Below, piece by piece: positions 12,607-27,600 of a DNA stretch of 64,000 bases (the stretch's first letter is position 1; every line of letters starts with the position of its first letter). A program made the translations under genes and the position numbers. This DNA is from Muricea muricata (lineage: Eukaryota > Cnidaria > Anthozoa > Malacalcyonacea > Plexauridae): NCBI GenBank assembly GCA_963855995.1, contig OY979720.1:4528501-4592500 (forward strand). Direction: 5' to 3'. The notes under the pieces are model-generated. The model saw only the letters and a program-made list of their open reading frames with translations, was not told the origin of the DNA and ran no database searches.

Positions 12607-15600
12607 ATGGTGAAAATACGAAAAGTAAAGAAGAAAAACTGGGCTAAACGGCAAAGTTGTTCATCTAATCCCTCGATTAGATCACACCGAGATGCCGCGA
12701 GGCGTGGATTCAGACACGAGAGACAGGCAGGATCAAGTCTCACGGTCGAAGCGGTGGCAAAACACAACGAAAACATTGACGACGAAGACATTGTTTTGGA
12801 CGATGCAGAGACCACAGGAAGGTCTATGGCTACTGTCAGTATTAGTGGATTGACAGATTGTTCTAATCCAACATTTTCTGGTGTTCTGAAGAGGTTTTGG
12901 CAATCACCTGGAGCTAATCATCAGGAGGTGAGAATTTAGTAATGGTGCTCCTAGTCACAATTTATGTTTATATGCACCAGTCAATAGTTCACCACAGTGA
13001 TGGGTATCAGGTGAACCCACTGGATTTGACATTTTTGCTACAATTTCCCTAGCGGTCAAATGCCTCTCTGCGCGGCAAACCACTGACTGGTGCGCTACGT
13101 CTCGGATATCCCATGTTGTATTCCAGAGTGAAAAGTTGCACTGCACAACCAAGCAATATCGTAGCCAGCCTGATGATTTAGTCCTGCTGTGCAAATATTT
13201 AGCAGGACTAAATAGCTGGGCTGGCTATAAAGTGTGCAATTTTGGTGCCTTTTATATATTTTCTATTACATTATGAGAATCTTGGGCGCGCAATTTTAAA
13301 CTTGCCAGTCTCGGTTTGATGATGTTGACAAGGAATTTTGGTTATTTGCATCTCGCCCCCACCATTCCAACAGGTTAATAGCCAAAAATGTATGTTTTCA
13401 TCCCATTTTATTTGTATTCACTCCCCTACCCAAAGCGTTTTTGCTGTTATGTTGGTGAGTTAACTTATTTGTTAATCAAACTATATCAAATTCTTACATA
13501 TTCTTGGGGGGGGGGGAAGTAGGTGTTTACATTGAGTCACATATGAATACAGTCCACATACATGTATGTGTGCGTAGGTTGCTCTGATGTTGGGATTTTG
13601 GAGCAAAAAAATTAAAGATTTATTCTTGAACTATTGTACAGTGTTGCTAGCTTGCATCAAGGTGTGAATTCACATGCATCATTGAATGTAAAATCTCTAA
13701 CATTAATGCTTGCCCTCATTCAAAGCTTTTTCTAGAATGTAATCTGTGTGACATGACTGATGTATTTTTGGCTAGGGATTGATATAATAGCCAAATAATA
13801 AGCTGTAAGGCTTTTGGGTGCAACTACCAACCATGAGCTCAAAATCTAAATACAATTGAATAGATATCTACCTGAATGTTTTCAACATTGCACTGAAGTA
13901 TCTTGGCCACCAAGTGAAAGCATACATTCAGTGAGGCCGGGGGCTGGGACACTGCAAAATGTAGCAGACTACAATCTTGGCCATAAAGTGTCGAGTGATT
14001 AATAATTTTGTGCATTTTTAAAGCCCCCCCCCCCTCCCCTATTCAATGCTGCTGCAAAATAAATATTTTGGTAGTGAAATTGGTAGTGGTTATCTGAGAA
14101 AACTGTGAATTTGCAGTTCAGATGTTCCACAGACTTTTGGTTGAGATTGTAGTTCCACTTAACACATACAACATCCTGTTTCTAAACCATACTGTATGTC
14201 AATTCTGCCAAAACTAAGATTGACTATTGACATGAAAGATAGAAGCTGTGTATTGAAAAGAATAAAACTGCATTAGTCGGCCAATTATTTATGCCAATTA
14301 GCTCAGACATAAATGACCCAATTAATTGGCAATTTTTAATGATGGCTGCAAGATGGCTGCAAATTGTGCATCCAACATGGGCCTAAAAAATTGATGTACA
14401 ATTTCTGAGTTTGTATTCTTTTGAAGTATACTGAAAGCCCTCAAACACTGCGATCAGTGATGGTCCAAAGTACGACACAATGTTGATAATGATTAGAGCA
14501 TTAGCGATCACATGGCATAGCCAGTACCTCATCCACACCTTTTGCATTGGAATGTCGTAATGGTGGATTTGAGTAAAAACTGAAATCAGATTAAATGTGA
14601 AGTCTAAAGCCAAACCTATGGCTATTCTGGTTAAAGATCTTTGTATGATTTGCCAGGGTGGAACAGAGAAGCTTGTTATTAGATAATAGGCCAAGTATGC
14701 TTGACCACAGATGATAGCTGTGTATTCAAATAAGATGTTCTGAATTTCCAGATCTGCATTAAGTCGACGGATACGTGGTGTATTTAAGGCGTGCACCTGC
14801 AATCTTACCCCGCAGCAAGTGTTGTCAAGGCATTTCATGAAGGCCTTCCATATCTTTATGCGAAGTTTGAGCGTCGCCTTACTGACAACGTTCGAGACAC
14901 CATGTAACAGCGACAAACCAATGAAAAGCCAGATATTTTGAAAATCCGATTGCATCGTTCGGTAGAGTACAATGGACGCTCCGCGGCTGAAATAGCACAG
15001 TACGAAAGCACGATCGGGTGTTATTATCTCTGAGCTCTTTCTCAGCACAACGTATTTTGCAAATGCTGTCAAAGGTAGAAGCAGGCCAGGCATGAGTGCA
15101 GCAATTAATGCTTTCTTGAACTTGCCTTTCGTTTCCTTGTAATATTTTATGATAATGTAGCTGTACATGTAAGAAGCTGCACAGGAGGCAATAAAAGTGA
15201 ACGAGAGGGTAAAAAATATACGGAAAAAGCCGTATGTTGTTGTTGGATTGACTTGCTTAAATTTACGAGTCACCAGGAAGGCACAACAGATGATGGAGAT
15301 CATAAATAAGATGTTTAATGGTAACCTAAAGAAAAGAAAAATGTATATTGAATGAAATACGAAGTGATGAATTGACATACATGTTTCGTATAAGTGGATT
15401 TTTGTCTTTCAGTATGAGCTTATTATCAATCAATCGCATAAAGTGTTGTAAAACTTACTTCAAATAATAAAACGGCCATCTTGGACTTAATAGGTAATAG
15501 CTCTTAGTGATGTTTTGAATTCATGAAAGTACGGAACTTTATTAGAGGTATATATGTTTGAAGGCCAACACAGACCGGACGCGATTTTTCCCAAAAGCAA

Positions 15601-18600
15601 GTAAAGTTTTCAACGGAAAGAAATTATGCAAAATATTTACACCAAATAACTTTAATTGCCCAAGTGCCTCCAAAGATTGGAGAAAGATGGAAAAAGGTTA
15701 ATGTTAAAAGATGCAATCTAATCTCAGATTCTCTCTGCCTTCTCTGCAACCATTTGATATATTCAAGTTTTATGCCTAGGTGTGCTGTGCCGAGCGCGGC
15801 AACGAAATAAGCATCTTGAGTTCTGAAGCGCCTGATGCTATGACGTCACACCAAGACCCGAGTCATGTACAGGGTGTCCCAAAAAACCCCAAAAACTATT
15901 GAAAATGATCTATTGTTAGAATTTCAATGCCTAGCACTAAATTGAACCACGAGTAGATAAAGTATTGACATAACCGTCATAATTAATAGTAATTCTCAGT
16001 GTTAACCCTTTTTATGCCAGACAAAAAAACTACGAGTACATATTAAAAATGCAATCAAATTTTATGCATGGGTTATTTTAGCCTATTCAATTTGGTTCTT
16101 GTCAATATTCCCATGAGAAAAACAAACGTACTTTACCGGGAAATTTTCCGTGTTGACATAGAGTTATATCAACACGGCTCTTAGCCAATCAGCGTTCAGA
16201 ATTTACAAATGCTATATTATAAATTATGATTGACAAGATTGCCGATAACTTTTGAAGTGTGTTTCTTTCTAAGTGTTCGAGTTAATTATAAAATATCAAC
16301 TATCAGACCGGATTTCTTTTCGGGTATCCGGCCTGCAAATATATTTAGCTATACGGTGGCCAGTGCCCCTCTAGACTATAGAGCTGACATTATCTCTATA
16401 TACTAACCTGCATTTGGTAACAATATCGGTAACAATATCGGTGCAAACTTCATTGAACATGATGACTCTATAAACACACGAGATAGATCCTATGACCAAC
16501 TGGCAGACAAGCAAACATGAGAAATAATTCCTTTTGAACTCCTGAAAACCCCACAACATAGCAACACATGCTGGAAACCATGAAAACAGGGGAAGTAATG
16601 TGATGCACCAACCAGCAAGCCGCAAGATCTTTATGTTTTTTGGAATACTGTGATTATGATGCTCCCAATGCACGCACACATCGCTTGTATTCAAATCCGC
16701 GAACACCGCAAAAATCGTGAGCACGCTGAGTACAGAAACAACCGCTGTTATAAATCCAACGTTAGCTCTTAAACTTCGAAAAAGCGATTGGCTAAAATGC
16801 CGGCTAGGTTGTACGAGGTCGGTTTGTACTGAAGCGGAGATACCGTCGTCATAACAAGGCAACTCTGGCTGTGTACTTTGCTCGAACGCTCGGTGTATGA
16901 GTCCTTCGTGAGCGTCATCCTGGTCATCAGTTTCTTCAAATGTTAATTTCAATCGTCTTTGCTGTCGAGATATTGGTGGTGTCTGTGTTATCAAGCTTGA
17001 GCAAACAGATAAAAAGCTGCCAAACAGCTCCTCTAGAATCATTCTGGTTAATCGTTGTTCTTCTTTGTGTAAACTCAATCACTATTTAGCTTGTAATACT
17101 GAAACTATAGGACTACCCCCCTAAGCGTGCTTCGCCGTGCTACTTTAATAATATCAGCAGAGCGCGTTTATATCAAATCAAAGGGGGGAGACAAACCAGA
17201 CCCCTCGAAGTTCGACAGACCATGCAATCTTATTAAATATTCTTCGCTAAAAGAAAGGCTCTTTTTTGTAACATTGTGATTTGGCAGTCTAAAACTCTAT
17301 ACTTTCCAGAGTTAATAAATACATATTATTGTTCGCAGTTGGTGCTATTTCCTATTGCAAATATATCTTTGTTTAAGCTTATGATAATGTGACTATTCTA
17401 TCTACCTTAATATTTTTTGTACGTTGACATAATATATTTTTTCACAGATATGTGCAGTTCTTGCTGCTGTCACGGAGGTAACTATTCTTAGAAATAATAT
17501 GAAATGATTTTCCAAATATAAAACAATTTATCGTAGCAAAAAATGGCAAAATTAACGTTGTGGCGATAAAATTTCAATCCATTAGCTTTGCTTCTTGTCA
17601 TCTTTTCCCAGGTATTCTTACTTGATACCCGCAATGCATTCTGGTAAAATCGGCATGTCGCCTTCTTTTTTGCTAAGGTGAATTGCAAAAAAATGTCGAT
17701 TATACGATTAGGAATTTTAAATGTACTGTATTTATTTTGTTTACTATATTAGCTACAAATTTTAAATTTTACTTTCTTGTTTATATGTAAATTTACTTGT
17801 TTGCTTTCTTTTTACGATCTTTGGTGTTCACACAAAGTTTCAATTTCCAGATCATCGCCATAATTTTACGACAAAACTAAGGACAACAACATGTCTATTT
17901 CACCATGGAAAAAATACACATCGCTTTGCTGGGATTAGAATTTATTAAAAACAAGTTATCCAATCTTCCCTTGTAAAATCCACATCAAATATGTTTAGTT
18001 ATGCCATCTTTAACTATGTTAAGTTCGTATTAAGAACTCTTTTGCACAAACAAACTACGCCATAATTTTTATGGGCAATTGTGAGATTTTATTCATTTAT
18101 CGAAAATTAGGTGATTAGAAAGAATGGCGGCAAAGAAACAGAAACAGAATATTTTGCTGCCTTGGTAGGTGCTTCTTGCTTGTATTGTTTCCTTTACTGT
18201 TGTAGGGAAAGACTAAATTAGTTTTTTTAAGCTAGTATGGTATCATGCCAAATGCTTTTTATCTTCTGTCCGTGTCCTCACCCTGTGTTATGTTTGCAGA
18301 TGACAGCTTTGGAGACGACAGAGGATGACAAGTCATTAGCTGCCGTTGCCTTTCTTCTAGCTCTTGTTATAAAAAGGTGATAAGTTTTTTTCCTGTGGTA
18401 CTTAACAGAGCAGCTTTGTTAAAACCTTTGCTGCATCAGGCAAGTAGTGGCACTATGACATTTACTATCACCGTATTACATACGGTGTATTTTCATTTCG
18501 TAGAGTTCCGCAGTCAGTTTTACAAGTAAAGTTTTCCGCTATTTGTCAAGTCCTTTTGAATATCATGGCGGCCAAACCAGATACACAATCAACAGCGCTT

Positions 18601-21600
18601 TTAAAATCTGTAAGTTATAATTGTTTTTTTTTGCATTTGTTGAATGGGATGAAATTTGAAGAAGAGATTACCTTTGTCTACCTTATTACCTAGTTTCCAT
18701 CGTAGTTCTTTACAATTTTGATCATTTTTATCTTACTTTTCCCCACAATGTATTATTGCCTTCTAGTTGTATAGATATCTTCACTGCTTTGTTAGCCAGT
18801 TCAGCGTGCGTCGATGTTATCCAGTCTTAAAGTAGAATATTTCATTTAGCTTGTCACGTGTTTGTCAACCGCGTTTAAGGCGCAGGAAACGACAGTGTGG
18901 TCGGAATCGTCCACCTTGAAATCATATCAAGGATTGCTGAGCTTTACTGTTCATTCAAAACCGAAGGTTTGAAATTTACTTTAGCGATTCAGAGAATTTA
19001 TCTGCATGTACATATTTGTGTCGTGTGTGTTTGCCTTTGTTGTTCTTATAAAGAGTTTCAGCCTAGGTGACTGGACAGAAATCTGTGTTGGGATGTGTTT
19101 GAACCTAAAGACCCTAAGAGCATATTAATAGTGTTGAACTCATGTATACAATGATTTTGGTATCTTAAATTTTTGAGTTTTAGAGATTTTTAAAATTTTC
19201 ATTTAGTCCTCTTGTGCTGTTTGTCAAGGAAAATCAGCTCATGTACGTTTAGACAAAATCAACATTATACTATAATACCGCCAGTTTTAAATTCTCGTCC
19301 AATGTATGCATTTTAAAGGTGCGGAAATGTTCACAAGAGTCCGTTGCTGCAATCCTCAAGTGCCGTCCTAGTGATTCTGATTTTCACCCTGCATGTCAGG
19401 CAACGACCAAATTTTGCAACCTAGAACTCGAGAAATATAAAGGTATGGCTAGCGAATCAACAGAGATTGGTACTATGAATAACCAAAACTGCATACGATA
19501 CTTCCGCTTCGTCAAATTTATGCCAACGTAGTAGACTTGATAATAGGGACTTTAAGATACTGACAACGGACTACCAGAACATGTAAGATATAAAATTCAA
19601 TATCTGAAGACAAAAAGTGTTACTTACTATCGTAAACTTTACACGAATGCTTTCATACTGATTTCTTTTGTCAAAGTGTCGTTACTTCAGTCTTAAAAAG
19701 GCTGTTCAAAGCTAAAAATTATCGATTAAGTTGCGTAGTTAGTTTGCACGCTACCGTTCTCCATTCGCTTTGAGGACACAAAATACTGGATTTTCAGTCG
19801 TAGTCCTGGCTACGACGGTTAAAAGTATGCTCAAGGGGGCATGTAAATTCCTTAAGCATCAATACTGTCAACATAAAAAGTACAAATGCATAAACGGAAG
19901 CATATAAAAACACCATAATCTTGTGTTGTGAACGAACTTTTGGAAGGGAATTATTTGCATTTAGTCGTCCATATAGTGTTCCGTAGAGTTTGAGCGTGCT
20001 CGTAGTCTGTTGTCAGTATCTTAAAGTCCCTATTACCGCATATAGTTGGTAAGCTTTCATTAAGTCGTTGCTGTCTTAGGTCGAATGATCTTCATATTTT
20101 ATGTTCTAGGCTCCGCTCAATCTGTCTCCGTTCTTCATATCCTTGGATTGCTAAAGACTATAATGACGTCATTGTCTAGCCAGGTACATAAGAACTACCG
20201 TAGCAATATATGTTATTACTGTTGCTATAGCAATGTTATAATGAATTACTGAGTGTGGTATTCTTTTATTTAGCAAGTGAAGTCTCTCAGCGAGACAATG
20301 CTGAAATTGATGACATTTGGAAATATCGTATGTATACATACAGTACTGGGAATTTGCGTCACGCTATTTAGAGAAAGAAATTAGGAAGTGCACAAAACAA
20401 GACTGGTTGTATGCTTCCTAATTGAGTTTGGAAGCAATTCTTTGTCGAGGAAAATCACTTACTTATTTCTAAGCTATTGTTTAATTTGCTCATGCAAAGT
20501 CCGTAAATGTGAACGACCATCAATAACTTTGTTTGTTACCTGTGTGTTCAGATTTTGTCAATGAATTGTATGCAAGTTTTACACAACATGTTTCAAGGGA
20601 ACCCACAATCAATAACGGTGACGTCAGAGCTTAATGGACAACTAATTAATGTAAGCGAAATACCCTTGGTTTTCATGAAATGTGACGAATTTTCAAAACA
20701 TTTGTATATTTTAGCGCATCTAGATCGTTTCATGCAATTAAAAGCGACACATGTTAATATTTCCTGTCTCAAGCATATCTTGTGTTATTTCAGGCCCTAT
20801 TTGACTATCAACCCAATGCTGTTGATGAGCAGCAAGCAGTCGCATGGTTGACGTTAATGGAGAAAGCTTACTGCAATTTTCAAAGGTACAGGAAGCGAAA
20901 CGAAAATGATGTATGGGATAAAATTGGATGGGCAGGAGGGGGGGGGGTAGAGATAATCGATCTCATGCAGAGTATAAGGTGCAGTCGCAGATGAGTGTTC
21001 CTTGTGATTTCATATATCTTATTCATCATTTCAGTTTGGACGCAGAGTTGTGTGCAGAATCATGTGTCAAGTTTTTTGCATCATGTATGGCATTTCTACT
21101 ATCTCATCATGCCGCTGTCAAGAAAACAGCTGCGAACGCAATGAAGGTTGGTGAATAAGACGCGGTGAATAAGTGTTTGAAGTGAAGTAATGTAAAGTAG
21201 CATGAAATGAAGTGGAATGTATTGATTGTAATATTCGCCTGGAATTATATTTAATAATCGATCGTTACCTTGGATGCTCACTTTAAACTATATGCACCTT
21301 CTTTTAGCGCTTACTCGAAGAGTGCATTTCCCCGAAAGCCGAAAAGTTATGCGCAGGATTAGAAAACAAAAATGCCACCACATCGCCCGTACTGGTCATA
21401 CTGGGGTAAGTGTGGAGTAAATGCCATTTGATCATTTTGAACTAAGTTTGATTCATTCAGATTATATATTGGAAAAAGTTCAGCTAACATCACGGCAATA
21501 TTTCCCGAAAAGGGACTCAACGGTTATTTATGTTTATTCTTTTGGCCGCATACATGCAGTACAATAGTCGGTCAGAGCTGCTTTAGAGGTTTTCTGTGAA

Positions 21601-24600
21601 TGTTAATAATTGAAATCTACTATTGTAGATGCTCCCAGTGCTAGAATTGTTCGCTTTGCAAGGCGCGCAAAATAATCGGCTTCAGAACATTCTGATTGTC
21701 CTCCATAGATAGTGTATTCTAAATTAAAAAAACAGGTGTTCTACAAGTTTTTTCTTGTTTAATTGAGTGACGTCACAGACAAAAATCTATCAATTAGTAT
21801 CCCACAATCCTTTTCTTTTGGCGCGAGCTATAAAAGGCTGTGATGTCATAATGTTGATTGTCATAATTAATTGACTGCGCGAGTGAACACTTGTGTGTAT
21901 TTCGCTGCGATTTTTGCAAACATTTTTTGCAATACTGAAAAAATATGGCGGAGGCAAATCCACCAGACGACGCTTTACAGTTAGAAGAAATTCGAAAAGG
22001 AATGGCACAGGAGTTGTCAAGATTCAGGGAAAGTTTAAGTGAAGCAAAAGCTCAAATCGAAGAGCTGCAAACTTTGTATGACGAGAGCAAAACTCAGCTT
22101 GAAGAACTGACTTCGACAGACGGCATAAAAGGTGAATATGAATTACATATTTTAGATTTCATTTGTTTACTTTGCTTTAGACAACTTTGCATTAATTTGG
22201 TTTTGCAGCCTCCTTCATTCAAGTTTGTTCTTTTCATTAGGCGAACTTATGCGTCCTAAAAATAATCTGGAGGATGAAAACACTTCTGAAAATAAGGACA
22301 CGACGTCAGATGATCTTCTTGGTGTAATATCGGAAACAGCAACGACAGTTCATGAAGATAAAGACGTTAAGACAACAAAACTTGCCATTGATGATTCAGC
22401 TAAACCTGTAGACGAGGATTTACAGTCAGAGGAGAATAAAGATGGCATGGCACAGGAATTGTCAAATGTCAGGGAAAATTTAAATGAAACTAAAGCTCAA
22501 ATCCAGGAGTTTCAAGATGCCTTTGACGATGGACAGAACGACGCTAACAAAGGTGAGAATACAGGATGAACTAGGATTATATTTTTTTAATAACGTTATA
22601 GCAATGTTTTTTAATTTGCATTTCGTGCACGAATTATGCGATGAGTACGTTTCCGCTATGACGTCATAAACATTGTGTTTACTTCCGGTTTTGATTTGGG
22701 ACGGCATTTTTTTTTTGAACTTTTTCTTTTTCCGTGCCGTTATTCCCCTTTTGGTTGCTCATACACGTTTCGTTGTCAATCTACTAGCAGTTATGTTCAT
22801 GAAAATGGTTAAAACGTTATGAATCTGTCGTGGTGAATTTCTGTAAATCTTCGACAACCTTTTTTTTTTGGAAAATATGTTCAAAAGATGCAGGTAACTT
22901 TTTCAAAGTGAAATTGCGAAATTAAAAAAGTCTAATTTTACTTTACCTCACTTTTTAATTTTAATTTTCAATTTGTTTTACTGATTTTTTTGCTGCATCC
23001 ATACGTAGTTATCGTTTTTATAATTTAATGTTGTTTAACGTATTACGATTATTTCATGACTGTCTAAAACTGTCGACAATGTTTACAGTTGTGTTGTTTT
23101 ATGTTGATAAAAGTATTTGTGTAAATCAGTGCAGGAACAGTACCATATTAACTATAAAATTTGAAAAGAGGAAGATCCTGGTGATGTAACGATGTCCCAA
23201 ATCAAAGCAGATGTAAAGCTGTTTTGTTACGCCATTTTTATGCCGTATTCCCATGAATACGCTTTGCAATTTAGAACAAAAGTACACTGAATGTTTCGTT
23301 CATTGTTTTTCATCAATAACTACATTCGTTCTATTGAAATTTTAGGTAACAGTCAACTCGATGTTGTGTCAGGACCTACTTCAAGTACTTCGGATGAAAC
23401 TAAAACGACAAAAGCAAAGCCAGATGTGGTTTACGAACCTGAAATAAAAATCGAAAAAAAATTATTGAAGAGACTAGTAAAAATAAAAATCTATAAAGAC
23501 TGCAAAACGTTTGATGATATACTTGAAACCCAAAGAAAAAATTTAGAGGAGGCCATGGCTAACTATGGGAGTACACAAAACGAAGGTAAGATGCAGTACA
23601 GTTTGAATCTATTTTACAACTAATATAAATTACTTTTACCGCTTTCGACTTGCGTTTTGAGTGAAAAAGTTTTAGGTGATTTGCTGGTGATTTTTTGTAG
23701 CTTTTGTGCAATATAATAATGCTGTCCAGTGTATAAATAAGTACTGATTACAAACAGATACAAAGTTTTTTAAAATTCCATATTTTTATGGACATTTAGG
23801 CGAAAATCAACTTAATGTTGTGTCCTCTTCAAACACTGAAGTATTAACTGACAGTAATGTTGAAGAAACAACCGTGGAACTGGAAGTTAAATCTAAAGAC
23901 GTGGAAGAGAGTAACCTGGACGCAGAAAAGGAGTTATTGAAAACAGATAACAGCGCAAAAGAACAAAGTTTCCAAGGTATAATTGGAGCCGCAGAGAAAA
24001 GTTTAGGCGAAAGCAAAACTCAGCTGGTGAATGTAAAAGAAGGTAAGAATTACGAAAAAGGCTTGTAACAAGTCGGTCCTTGTACTGCTTGTCTCAATTT
24101 GTCAACAAGTTTAAAACAAGTTGTTTAAAACGACTCGTAACAAACTTGATGGGATTATCAGACTTGTTGCAAGGTTGTCCTAACAACCTGTTGCAGCATT
24201 GATATAAAAAAATTTGTTATATATCCTTGGGTTGTCTGCTCACTGATAATCCCTCGTACTTGGTACAAGTTGTTATCAACTTGTTCCAAACTTGTTCCAA
24301 CAACTTGATATTCAAGCACTGAGAAGACAACCTGTCAAGAGCTTGGGAACAGACTTGTTGCAACATGCCTTTACATGTCTGGAAAAACGCACGTTTTTTA
24401 CGTGTGTACATTTTGAAATTGTTTTGTTCGAATGACATTGGGCCTTTCCGACTCCCATTTTTTGCAACCTTGCTTTAGCGTTGCTGCAGCCACCTTAATT
24501 CAAATTTATATTTTCACTAGGCGCACATGCTAGTCCCGAGACTAATGTAGACAATGAAAATACTTCTGAAAATAAGGACGCGACGTCAGATGATCTTCCT

Positions 24601-27600
24601 GGTGTAACCACGGAAACAACAACGACAGTTCATGAAGATGAAAACGTTGAGACAACACAACTCATTGCTGATTGCTCAACTAAAGATAACGGAATTTCAC
24701 CGACGCTAGTTAGTGACGACTCGAAGTCCATCCCAACGCTGCAAGCGGCATTGAATCCTGACGAAGGTTCAGATATCGATGTAGCGAACGAGATCAAATT
24801 TGGTTATTCAAATGACGTGGACGATAAGTCTCTTAGTGGTCAACTGGACACCAATGTTGAAGAAGAAGCCAGTTGTGAAGAATCTACGACAGAAGTTCTT
24901 GATGAACCTGGGACTGGACCAGTTTTCGTACAAGACAACCCAGACCAAGTTAAGCTAGCGGAGATAAAGCAACTCGGTACAGACGTTGATGATTCCGCCA
25001 CAAATGTATCGGGAACTGACGGAGACAACCAATCTACAGTTGTTGTTGATATCTCTGCCAAGTTGGTTCAACTAGGTGACAATGTTGTTGATGATGTCGA
25101 GGCTGAAAAATGTGGTGCAGATGTTCTTGGTGAAGCTGCGACAGAGCCTGTCTCCATACCAGACGATCATGTCGAAAATGAATTGTGCCTCACAGACATT
25201 GCTGAATCTGTTACAAAGGTATCGAAGGAAGAAGGAGACAACCAAAGTGCAGTTGTTGCTGATATTGCTTCGAATTTGGTTTTTGGCGACAATGTCGTTG
25301 ATACACGTGAGAATGAAGCTCATACCCCAGACTTTGATGAATCCACCGTAAATGTTTCGGAAGCAGGAGACAGCCAGTCTCTAGTTATTCCTGATGTTCA
25401 TATGACGTTTGTTCCTGATGACAATGTTGTTGATCAAGTCCAGAGAGAACAGTCAACAACAGAGGCTCTAGATGACTCTACAACCGAACCGGATGTTTCC
25501 AACCTTGTTGATCAAGTTGATTTTGTCGAAGGTGAAACATCGGCGATGAGTGAACCAGTCAAAAATAGCGATGATGATGCCAAGAAAGACGGTGCTTCCA
25601 TTTTGGAAAAACAAGAATCTAATGATGTTCAGGCTGTCTCTGGGACAGAAGAAGATGATGTACCTGTTATTCTCAACGTTTCAACAAAGTTGGTTCCTGA
25701 TGATAAAGTTGTTGATCTACCACCCAGTGGACGTACTTGTTCTGATTGTCTGATAACTGAAGATGTCCACTCTTCTGGGGCAGAGGCCACTTTCGCTCGG
25801 GCGTTGAGTGCCGGGTCTCCGACCGAGTGTGAAGAGCCTTGCTCTGGATACGTGGACATCGACAGTGTGAAGATAGCAGAACAAGTTAGTAATGTTCCAT
25901 CTACACATGTTGCAAATGTTTTTGGGAAGGAAGGATTTTCACAACCTCCAAACAAAGTCGAAGGTAGGGAGTTTGATAACAATTGAAGGCGAAAAGAAAC
26001 TGTAAACGTCCGACTGGATAAACTAGAGACAGATCGATTCGATAAACTAGATATATGAATCTTTAATCAAGCGAAATATTGATTCATTCACTTGTTTTCT
26101 AGATATCGAAATTGCAGTGACTGGTAGCAGCCTGGTGTCTAACCCTGAACCTGAAGACGTTCAAGAAAGCGAGAAAGTCAAACCAAAGAACAAGAAAGAG
26201 AAGAAAAAGACGAAAGTTCAAAAGAAAGACAAACGTGGAAAGAACGAAAATGCTGAGAAAACAAAGCCCAAGGGATTTTGTCGACGATTTCTTTCGCTGT
26301 TCTGCTGTTGTTTTAAAAGTCAAGAAAAGGACGATAAAAATTGCGAAATGGAGCAGTCGACACCGCAGAAGAGTACCGCCCTTGTTGAAGATGCGTCGGA
26401 AAGCTCGTTTGAAACGATTGATTTGAACGAATGAAAGAGATTTGCCTTGAAAGAGATTTCTGCTGTTAGTTATGAGATATTCCATATTTATACATATTAT
26501 GTATAACACATTGTACATTATATATTTTTTTAAATATTAATTAATATTGTTATATAACACGTGTTTGATTTTGTTTCTTCCGATTGGATGCAACTATCTC
26601 ACATGCACTGCGATGCGTGCTTCCACAAAGCGCATGTACTCCGGTATTCTCCCTCAGGGTAATTTGAAAGGGTAGGTTGGATAATATATAAGTGGGAAGA
26701 GGGGGACACAATGATCTCCATATGCTGTTGCCGTCAATACCGATATAAGACAATATCTTGGTCAAATGGCGGCTATCTGGCCTGTTTACTCCACTCAAAT
26801 TTGTGATGCCTCGCTGTTTATTGACGAAGCTTGACTGTGCGGCTAAAGTGAACCAGTGAGCAGCAAAAAATTGGTGTTGATTTTTCACTCTTACCTTGTA
26901 ATTGTCAACTCAAATACGGAAATAGTGTTGAAATATAATTTGTGTCTTGTTTTTAACAGTGGCGAAGCCAGCCCGACATTTGGTCATGCAAATGCAAATT
27001 TTTCTGTGTTTATAGACCGTATAAGGAATTAATTATAAAGAAATAAATTCTGTCCATAATGCAATCGGTCCATTATGATAATGATTTGAATTTAAATAGC
27101 ATGACGAAGTTGTCGGGCTGGCTTCGCTAATGCTTTTTAAAAGTACAAGTTTTAATTTTGAGTTGGAGTATTTTTTTTGTAATTGCATTATTTTCCGATA
27201 AACTATTTTAACCCTCAGTTTTAAGTGTAAGTAACTCTTGTGTTGTTTCGCAGATGTCTTGAGTCTGGTCTGAAATTGCGATATCAGGAATCGTGGAAGC
27301 TGATCCTTGATGTCATAAGTAAATTTTTCGAAGTAAGTTTACAGACTGTCTGATTATCCGAGATAAACAAAACTGAGATGAGTAAATATATTTAACAATT
27401 AGTCGAAGGCGAAGTGAATATAGGCTTGTAATCACCGAGCCTGAGGCGACTAATTGTTTTAGTATAAATTTCCAGGTGTTTACGAATAATAATCAACTAA
27501 GCTTTACAAAAATTAACTTCAAATTCGTTACTGTATAAAAAAGTAGAAATCAAAAAGCTATAGTCACTGGTCAGTTACTATCACTTCAGAGATAGCGAAT

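Noticed and set aside
15869-15890. Possible transposon end (CAGGGTGTCCCAAAA)
   Set aside because: It resembles a common mariner-type terminus, but I found no inverted partner nearby.
24840-25982. Antisense open frames opposite the large exon of the nested acidic-repeat gene
   Set aside because: They are shadows of a compositionally biased repeat-rich exon, with no splice or start support.
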